Shown in pieces: positions 58,901-64,000 of a DNA stretch of 64,000 nucleotides. Numbering within the stretch: the stretch's first letter is position 1; each line of letters starts with the position of its first letter. This stretch comes from Sipunculus nudus. Lineage: Eukaryota > Annelida > Sipuncula > Golfingiida > Sipunculidae. The notes below the pieces were generated by a model. The model saw only the letters and a program-made list of their open reading frames with translations, did not search any database and was not told where the DNA came from. Location: assembly GCA_026874595.1 (NCBI GenBank), contig CM049308.1:42727327-42791326 (forward strand). The letters run 5' to 3'. The position numbers were made by a program, and so were the translations under genes.

Positions 58901-60146
58901 TGCAACAAAATGGGAAATTATACCACCATGTATATTACGCAGCAAGATTTTTAGTTTAGATTTTTGGACAAAAAATGTGGATTATCTTTTGGGGAAGACA
59001 TACTTCAAAAGTCACAGCATTTGTAAATATTTTTATTCTGCCTGATTTTACCTTGAAGATGAAGGTCAAGGTCACTGGCTTTAAAACTCATAAATGAACA
59101 TGGATGAAACAATTAGTGTTTCAAATTTAAGGGGAAAACATGCTACACTTCAAGAATTATAGAGTTCACAAAGAACTGACCTATTGGTCACGACGCTCAG
59201 CTGACTAGGAATTTTTTATCATCTGAATGCAAAATTTTGTAGGTGGTATCCCCATCCAACAGTAGCTAATTAAGTTATTCATAATCAACAAGAAAAAACT
59301 TTTATGATAATATGTCCAGCCATTCCCATGAAATCTAGCCTTTTTGTTTATAGCCAGCTGAGCTGCATTTTAAGCCTGTAATTCACATAATATAGGACAT
59401 CGACGAGATACTGGTAGAAACAATTTAAATTTCAATTTTCGTGAAATTATGTGGAGTCGTTCAAAAGTTATCACTTTCACAAGAAATGACCCAGACCACA
59501 GATGACGATGCCTACCAAAAACTATATTTCTCCCACCATATGAGGGGAAAAATAATGAACAAATTTTGCATGTCCATCGTAAGCCCACAGTGGTTTTAAG
59601 CTGAGCTTACTTGATACAGGCTATTTGATTTGGGATATGCAGTATTTTTAATTAATTTTTTGCTCATATTATTTGATCATAAACCTTTTATTTTCCCTTG
59701 TAGAATAGGGAATGAGACAAAGCAGATAATGGAACTCTCAGTAAAGAATTGGATAGACATACCATGGGGGTATAGCAACCACATGACCTTGTTCCCATGT
59801 GTTTGACCTTTGAATGCAGTATGTCCTGACATTTACACCACATGAATTTCTACCCCTTCAGTATGCTCTGTTCTCCTGCCATAATGCACGTGCCACGTAA
59901 ATGCAGCTTTCATTAGGCCTTTTTTACAATCATGTAAAGTACAGTCTGGCAATAGAATGTAAATGGCCTTCCTTAAGTACATACATTTTCAGCAAAATAT
60001 ATGACCAAGGAGAAATTACCTGGGTATGGCTGAAAATATGTTTGTTGGAACCTCTCATGATCTCTGTAGATAGTCCTGGCCATACCAGGCCATGGACATC
60101 TGATGCACAGTGCCCCATAGGCTCCATTCTCTGGAAGCTCCTTTCC
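40826..60146 (-). CDS. ACSS1: Acetyl-CoA synthetase, mitochondrial ACSS1-like (3' part, 5 exons)
   Basis: This enzyme activates acetate with ATP to acetyl-AMP and then acetyl-CoA. The ACSS1 type acts in the mitochondrial matrix. Five exons, 60146-60020, 51726-51599, 47485-47422, 46737-46616 and 40993-40826, join in phase into 202 codons plus TAG. All introns have GT-AG ends. Adenylate-forming motifs appear in order: A7 (YFSGDG), A8/hinge ([20 protein letters not shown]) and A10 ([11 protein letters not shown], with the catalytic lysine that is a known acetylation target in the family). [12 protein letters not shown] and PHDIKGEG fit ACSS1 and bacterial Acs better than the cytosolic ACSS2 type. 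Roughly the last 30% of a ~650-700-residue protein is here. The 5' exons, transit peptide and promoter must lie beyond 60146, and I saw none up to 64000. Introns are 8293, 4113, 684 and 5622 bp, filled with repeats. No frameshift or stop interrupts the exons. Confidence 0.93.
41655..42250. repeat. ~125-bp module array in the last ACSS1-like intron
   Basis: Palindrome-type words recur at about 41663, 41781, 41917, 42042 and 42168 (AGGTGGCACCACT, AGGTGGCACAACC, AGGTGGCAACACC). The phrase (CAAACCACTCTTGAGATAG; CAAATCACTCCTGAGAAAT) lies about 70 bp after each. This is the single-module form of the arrays described elsewhere in the window. Confidence 0.75.
42600..43305 (-). mobile_element. Helitron-like/HINE-like family copy without terminal hairpin
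   Basis: It shares CAAGTGGCAAGGGGAATAGA, the palindrome/GAGATAT dimer units (about 2.3 units) and the exit GCAGTTCACATGTGACC with 27718-29746. Both termini are missing, so the copy is truncated at each side. Confidence 0.6.
43710..44220 (+). mobile_element. 'GCATAAGCTCACAGG' repeat family copy
   Basis: It starts at AATGTAGGTGGCACCACCAA and runs through GGACAATTTGGCTGGA. It ends with a CGACGC-rich stretch, CATCGCATAAGCTCACAG and TTCGCTAAAAAT. It is colinear over about 500 bp with 50860-51370 and 62605-63115. Orientation is taken from the A-rich tail. No coding capacity. Confidence 0.75.
44735..45590 (+). mobile_element. 'GCATAAGCTCACAGG' repeat family, diverged tandem copies
   Basis: A first partial copy (about 44735-45115, from AAAGGTGGCACCAC) is followed by a second (about 45116-45590) ending TTCTGCATAAGCTCAAAGG and TTCACTAAAAAT. 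Both retain GGACAATTTGGCTG-like words. Confidence 0.6.
45600..46600. other. Intronic sequence, little recognised
   Basis: A single module palindrome remnant (GTAGATGGCACCATC near 45972) is visible. Otherwise no repeat terminus or exon. Confidence 0.4.
46616..46737 (-). CDS. ACSS1: ACSS1-like exon, C-terminal domain
   Basis: 122 nt. Two bases complete a glycine codon, then 40 codons from [16 protein letters not shown] to YAVPELIQ. Acceptor ...CTAG, donor GTAAGG. The charged stretch EVEEPEQQ lies where orthologues vary in length and sequence. Confidence 0.92.
46838..47040 (+). mobile_element. tRNA-derived SINE-like element in intron
   Basis: Box B GGGTTCAATCCC (about 46909) is intact and lies downstream of a box A-like GACAGTTGAGGGG. 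The tail CTACTGAATGCCACCACCTG, then ATGGAGAGTTCC, matches the tail of 2705-2895. A pol III promoter plus a shared unrelated tail is the SINE structure. The copy lies in the 684-bp intron of the ACSS1-like gene. Confidence 0.55.
47422..47485 (-). CDS. ACSS1: ACSS1-like short exon
   Basis: 64 nt, 21 codons plus one base: [20 protein letters not shown] then E. HPAVAE-AVVG-PHDIKGE is the highly conserved C-terminal-domain strand/loop of acetyl-CoA synthetases. Acceptor TTGTAG, donor GTCAGT. Confidence 0.93.
47490..48360. other. Intronic AT-rich sequence, nothing recognised
   Basis: No exon, repeat end or RNA gene could be supported. Confidence 0.45.
48364..49155 (-). mobile_element. Helitron-like/HINE-like copy, both ends present
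   Basis: The left terminus has CCAG in place of CTAG and a hairpin with two mismatches (GTAGTCAACAAGCCACTA). The right end carries the inverted repeat GTATCCGCAAAACT / GTTTTGGCGGATAC at about 49120-49150, followed by AATGA. It holds about two dimer units of the palindrome/GAGATAT module, compared with six in 27718-29746. Confidence 0.65.
49156..49500. repeat. Three ~122-bp modules
   Basis: GTAGCTGGCACCATC, GTAGGTGGCGCCACATG and GTAGGTGGCACCACCTG occur at about 49157, 49278 and 49402, with AAATAAGCAGG after the GAGA-like phrase as in 41655-42250. Confidence 0.7.
49540..49930. repeat. CTGAGTGAACTCTTGACCTG repeat block
   Basis: The words CTGAGTGAACTCTTGACCTG, ACCTGGCTGCA and CAGTCTGCCAAAGCTATAAA recur several times here, and in similar order at 42335-42560 and 57270-57480. 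In each case they sit beside a HINE-like or module array copy, suggesting they belong to the same compound repeat. Confidence 0.65.
50860..51370 (+). mobile_element. 'GCATAAGCTCACAGG' repeat family, best copy
   Basis: It begins GGCCAATGCAGGTGGCGCCA with the palindrome intact. It runs through TAGCTCCAGCCGTTTCTGAG and GGACAATTTGGCTGGACAG to a CGACGC-rich stretch, then CGCCTAAGCTCACAGGTTCG and CCAAAAAT. Copies at 43710 and 62605 are colinear. Confidence 0.8.
51599..51726 (-). CDS. ACSS1: ACSS1-like exon with motifs A7 and A8
   Basis: 128 nt. The first two bases complete the glycine codon begun in the preceding exon. Then come [10 protein letters not shown] (A7; the Asp contacts the ribose in this family) and [14 protein letters not shown] (A8, the hinge for the domain rotation between half-reactions), ending with AEIEDAM. 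Donor GTATGT follows 51599 and the exon ends in phase 0. Confidence 0.95.
51937..56001 (+). mobile_element. Large hairpin-tailed repeat, 4.1 kb copy in intron
   Basis: The head is AAGGGACCTATGGGTCACGA, then CGCTCAGCTG. The tail hairpin is at 55971-56001 with A residues beyond. The first 1.3 kb is colinear with 25885-27240. From 53693 a segment equivalent to 23480-24640 follows. Two further 0.67-kb units begin near 54725 and 55395. A G-run (54452-54468) and a GGAC microsatellite (about 55910-55955) lie inside. No open frame resembles a transposase or polymerase. Confidence 0.7.
56253..57265 (-). mobile_element. Helitron-like/HINE-like copy lacking the distal inverted repeat
   Basis: The left end has CTAG (56253-56256) and the hairpin GTAGTCG/CGACTA. 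The body has three to four module dimers and the exit GCAGTTCACATGTGACC near 57230. The GTATCCGCC inverted repeat found at the far end of other copies is absent. Confidence 0.65.
56656..56688. repeat. Three copies of ATCGATAATTA
   Basis: An 11-bp unit is repeated three times (the last ends in ATTT) inside a HINE-like copy, where other copies have the GATGTATAAGCATGC segment. It is a local replacement slippage array. Confidence 0.9.
57490..58200. other. Intronic AT-rich sequence, nothing recognised
   Basis: No exon or repeat end. A duplicated CAGCTGCAG word occurs near 58125-58170. Confidence 0.45.
58545..58605 (-). promoter_or_regulatory. Promoter-like motif cluster inside the intron
   Basis: Within 51 bp on the minus strand lie a CCAAT box (58601-58597), a CACGTG E-box in GTCACGTGAT context (58577-58572) and an ETS-type CTTCCGG (58557-58551). 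All are in GC-richer sequence than the surrounding intron. An ATG in good context (ATGGCGCTCGC) lies about 200 bp downstream at 58348 but opens only 16 codons. This could be an alternative or unrelated promoter. There is no transcript evidence. Confidence 0.3.
58760..60010. other. Intronic sequence with one repeat head
   Basis: ACCTATTGGTCACGACGCTC with CAGCTGA at about 59180-59205 is a head of the hairpin-tailed family. No matching tail was found before the exon at 60020. Otherwise nothing recognised. Confidence 0.4.
60020..60146 (-). CDS. ACSS1: ACSS1-like exon (first in window)
   Basis: 127 nt. Acceptor TTTTCTTCAG precedes 60146, donor GTAATT follows 60020. It encodes 42 codons plus one base, from [15 protein letters not shown] through [15 protein letters not shown] to YFQPYP. 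WPG-ART-DHERF-TYF is the conserved segment just before motif A7 in acetyl-CoA synthetases. The exon ends in phase 1. Confidence 0.93.
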
Positions 60147-60149
60147 CTG

Positions 60150-61890
60150 AAGAAAAGAATCAAATAACAACTTGTTTATTACTTAATTTATTCTTGATAA
60201 AATTCAAGCAGTAAATGTGAAATCCACTGCTTCAAATAAACAATCACATATGACATCAGTTCACAGACTTTTATTCCCAGTGCACAATGGAGCAATACAC
60301 AGAACTCCAGAAGAGATGTCCCCCTGCAGCTGAAAGCCTATGCTCCCGAGGTAGCGGAAATCTTGTGCTTATAAAGAAGTTACTGATTTTACCATTGCCT
60401 GGTTTGATAGGCTTAGACACCAGGTGACAGGTAGGAATCTGCTGAAAAACACTGTGCGTATGATGTGACTAGCAGCCAACCAAAGGCCAGTTAACAAAAA
60501 CTCGACAGGCAAAATGTCTCCAACCATAGCTGCCCTTCAAGCTCTGCTTGCTGACAGATTTATGGTTACTCTTAGTAAATAATAGGTTGAATTTTGTTCC
60601 CTCTGCTTTCTCGCATCTTCCACCAACTATGTGAGTGTAGCCATGTATCTGTTGCCAGCAAAACAGATACCAGTCCAGTGAGGTTTGCACAGAGCCAATA
60701 TTCTTATATTTTTGTTTGAATTAGAGCTCACCAGCCAGGCTTCCTGTGTGCACAAGAACCTGTGTCAACTAATTGTCGGGTCATTCTCTCTGAGCCTATT
60801 GCCTACTCAAATGAAATGTAACAATACTGGCTCTGGTAATGAGTTTTGCTGGCAACACGTCCTGATAATTATGTAGATTCCTTGTCACATCAGTAGCGTG
60901 TCACATATCAGGCACTGTTTACATGCAGGCAAGTGGTCCACAAATATTTATTGGATCAGTTTCTGGTCTAGCTCATACATGATGGCCTCTTCCATCATAA
61001 AAAAAGATTTTGCCAACAGCAATTGTATTTGCTATATAAATCATGTGACCATTTCAGCCAGTCATGGAGGATGTTACTTCCAGCACTGGGTCTCATTTGA
61101 TTTGCCCAACATACAAAGCTCCCTCTTATGTAGGGACCCAGAAAACCAGGCCAAAACAAACAGCGTTGAGATATAGGTAGTAGGCCTTTAGGTAAAGTGC
61201 TGTGTAAAGAGAGTACTGAAAGCTATCCATCATACCAAAATTATTTCAGATTGCCAATTACGAATATATGAAATTGGACATTTTGATTTAACATAATTTT
61301 TATCATATATATACCTCAATGCTATGCATATATATTATTCTTGTTTCTTGACTAATCCAATTTTCTGGTTTCCAAGTCCATTTTCCATAGTAACTTAGTA
61401 GTTTCTTTTAATTATTATTAAAAAGTCACCCTGAAATTAAGCATTTTCATACATGTTACAATATGTCATTTTACAAATGTTGTTCATTCAACTCAGCAGT
61501 TCATTGCAGACCTTTGGGGATACTATGCAACACTGCAAGCCACAACAATTATTTTTTTAAGGGTTATTTATTACTATGAGAAAAGTGTTTTTTCCTAAGC
61601 ATTTTATAGAATCCTTGATTTTAATATGAGGACTGAGCTGTGAACATTATCTATTTGGTAACATAGAACAAGTGGAAATTCTCTGTTTCTTTGTTGTACA
61701 TGACAGGTAAGTACGTGACACATAGGTGTCTACTTTTATTTCATTAGCAAGCTGTATCTACTTTTTTTTTAATTTCAATCTTGTGCAAGGTTCACTGACA
61801 GATAATCTGCATAATAAATCTCAGCACACAAATGCATTCCCTGATTGGTGGAAAGAGAATGACAGAGAACAAGTCAAGAGTCTTGCAGTA
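60150..61890. other. Upstream intron, no further ACSS1-like exon seen
   Basis: I looked on the minus strand for the conserved segments that precede the 60146 exon in the family and did not find them here. Sequence is moderately unique and AT-rich. Confidence 0.45.
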
Positions 61891-61894
61891 AAAC

Positions 61895-62030
61895 CCAAGA
61901 ACAAGGCACCCATGGGTCATGACACTCAGCTGACTAGCATGACATTATATCATTTCATTCACAACAGGAATTTTATCATCTAATAAGTGTCCCAGGGGTC
62001 ATGATGCTCAGCTGATCTCGGACACTGGGA
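61895..62030 (+). repeat. Two adjacent repeat heads
   Basis: GGCACCCATGGGTCATGACA with CTCAGCTGA (about 61903) and GTCCCAGGGGTCATGATGCT with CAGCTGA (about 61988) are tandem heads of the hairpin-tailed family. Confidence 0.6.
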
Positions 62031-62604
62031 AATTCTATCAGCTACTGATGTTATGATCTGTTTAAAAAATATATTTTAAGGAACCTTGAACAATGGGTAG
62101 AATGACTTCAAGAGTGCTCAAAATCATGTTTTCTTTTTGCTGATAATGTCTTAGAAAATAGGTAACACTGACCTTATCCAAGGTTTCCCAGAAGATTCTT
62201 GGGCTAACTTATACAATTTGTGCCCATCTGACTGTCTGGCTGCTCAAAATCTTGTTTTTTATTTGCCAGTAGCTAACAGAATACAGGTTACCATGACCGA
62301 AATTCAGGTTTCCAAGGAAAATTACCTTGGCCATAGGAAAGGGGATAAAAAGAATTTACATTTTTCCTAATTCAAAATTTATCTTCTATGAATAAAATTT
62401 CCAACGATTTGCTCTTCAAATGTTATGAATAAGTATATTACGTAAGATAACACATTTCAGAACAATCATTAATTTGTCTCCAGTAAAGAAATAGTCAACT
62501 ACTTTCCCGTCAGGTGAAGCCTATACTGCTAAAAGAAATATGGGAAATGGAATTAACAATCAAATGGAAAGTAGGCAATTTCTGCTTACTGGACCAGGAG
62601 ACAA

Positions 62605-63115
62605 TAAATAAAAGGCCAATGCAGGTGCCGCCACCAACACCAAAATTTCAGATATGACTCAGGTGAATAATATAGGCATAACATTTTGTGACAAAAGCTC
62701 CAGCGGTTTCTGAGATTGTAATTTTTGTGTGCTTTTTTGGACAGATGACTAAGTTCAACTTCCTGTAACTTGGCCAAAAATCACCGAACTGGAACAAATT
62801 GAACAAACTTGTGAGAGATTGTTTCTGGGATTATTTCTGTGGAATATTGGACAATTTGGCTTGAGGGTTTTGGAGAAGAAGATTTTTTTAAGGGTTTTAA
62901 GCTTTTTTTCTATAAAACTTAATTTAATGCAGATACCTAAAATATAAGCTCAATCCAATAAAGTTTGACATGTGACTGATTCTTACATGCATTTTAGAGT
63001 GGCTAGCTCCAACAATTTTTTTAGGTAGAATGGGTTAACTTACGGATGTTAGTGGACAGGGGAATGTGGATGGAAGATGCAGCGCCATCTCATAAGCTCA
63101 CAGGTTCGCTAAAAA
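62605..63115 (+). mobile_element. 'GCATAAGCTCACAGG' repeat family copy
   Basis: It begins GGCCAATGCAGGTGCCGCCA and ends CATCTCATAAGCTCACAGG with TTCGCTAAAAAT. It is colinear with 50860-51370 but more diverged, with the palindrome broken by one base (GTGCCGCC). Confidence 0.75.
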
Positions 63116-63254
63116 TAAATTTTGAGAGCGCCCGGGGCACTTTTTACGTCGAATACGGTTCTCTAAATTCAGCTGCTACCATTTGTGCCCATACTGACAG
63201 TGTTAAAATCATGTTCTTTCACACAACTTGCAGGAAATAGGTCACAGAGACATT

Positions 63255-64000
63255 TCACGTTTCAAAGGATACTTTATTTGGACCTCCCTGAAAGTCATGT
63301 TAGAAGATTCTAGGCCAAATGGATACAATTTGTGCCCCATCTGACTCACTGGGTGCTTATCAATCATGTTTTCATTCAATTGCATTCATTCAATAGGTCA
63401 CCAAAACCTAATTTCAGCTTTCCAAAGAGATTTGGCTAGGAACTACCTGGATATACAGTTAGAAGTTTCTAGGTCTAATAGTTATGATTTGTACCCTGTA
63501 AATGGACAACCACTTCATTTGAAGGTCTCAAAATAGACAAAATACACATGAAAATTCGAATAATACAGATAACACTACCAGTCTGTAGGAACTGATGAAA
63601 CACTCATATATCAATATCCATGCATAGAATCATGGTGATTAATGAATTAGTTATTCAGATAGTGGAGTTTTTGTATCAAATTTTTAACTATTCTGGGGGC
63701 GGTACTTACCAGCCCCATAGCTCATGGGATATGGGTATTGATCACCTAATTTCAGGTTTTCGAGGAGATTTTCCTGGACCTCCCAGGATGTTCAGTTAGA
63801 AGTTTCTAGGTCTAACGATTAACGGATGGCCGGAAGACAGAAAAAGAAGTGCTCAAACATACTCCAAAACTCTGAAAATATAGGTCACAGTGTGCCAATA
63901 TCAGGTTCCCGGGGAGAACTTTTAAAAGAACTCTCAGGATGTCATATTTGAAGATTCTGCATTAGTTGTTCAGATACTTGGATTTTTGTATCAAATTTTC
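63255..64000. repeat. Degenerate repeated block at the window end
   Basis: Words such as GTTAGAAGTTTCTAGGTCTA (about 63460 and 63797) and related GTTAGAAGATTCTAGGCCAA (about 63300) recur. They are preceded each time by TTTCC-GAG-AGAT..TGG and a CCT(C)CC-GGAT stretch, at irregular intervals. An earlier relative is at about 62180-62230. The array continues past the window. Confidence 0.6.

Overview
This window is animal nuclear DNA: AT-rich, intron-dominated and packed with transposable-element remains. It shows no bacterial gene organisation. The only gene I can name with confidence is the 3' half of a mitochondrial-type acetyl-CoA synthetase (ACSS1-like) on the minus strand. Five exons lie between 60146 and 40826, all with GT-AG junctions and matching phases. 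The repeat style (Helitron-like elements, pogo-like TIR elements, a CR1-like LINE tail, tRNA-derived SINE pieces, hairpin-tailed repeats ending in GCTAAAAA) suggests a marine invertebrate, perhaps a mollusc. That placement is inference from memory of such genomes, not proof.

Layout. 1-12.3 kb: unique AT-rich DNA with a SINE fragment, a truncated Helitron-like copy (2901-4266), a CR1-like LINE fragment (6206-6740) and a 2.5-kb non-autonomous Helitron-like element (9795-12293). 12.5-17.1 kb: two minisatellites, one with a 24-bp unit organised in 72-bp triplets and one with a 37/38-bp unit that changes to 45 bp. Between them lies a weak candidate exon. 19.7-21.5 kb: a 200-bp MITE, a second weak candidate exon and a probable solo LTR. 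23.5-31.7 kb: a large dispersed repeat interrupted by an LTR-like sequence and by a 3.6-kb nested Helitron-like insertion. The matching repeat at 51.9-56.0 kb provides its empty site. 34.2-36.7 kb: a pogo-like TIR element with TA target duplication. 40.8-60.1 kb: the ACSS1-like exons, whose introns hold most of the remaining repeats. 60.2-64.0 kb: more repeat-rich intron or upstream sequence.

The most unusual pattern is a roughly 120-140 bp module. It has a GGTGGCGCCACC palindrome, then about 65-80 bp further on an ACCnnTnCnGAGATAT-like phrase. The module recurs, usually in tandem, inside at least four structurally different repeat families: a Helitron-like family, the pogo-like element, a ~125-bp array family, and a family ending in GCATAAGCTCACAGG. 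I know of no function for it.
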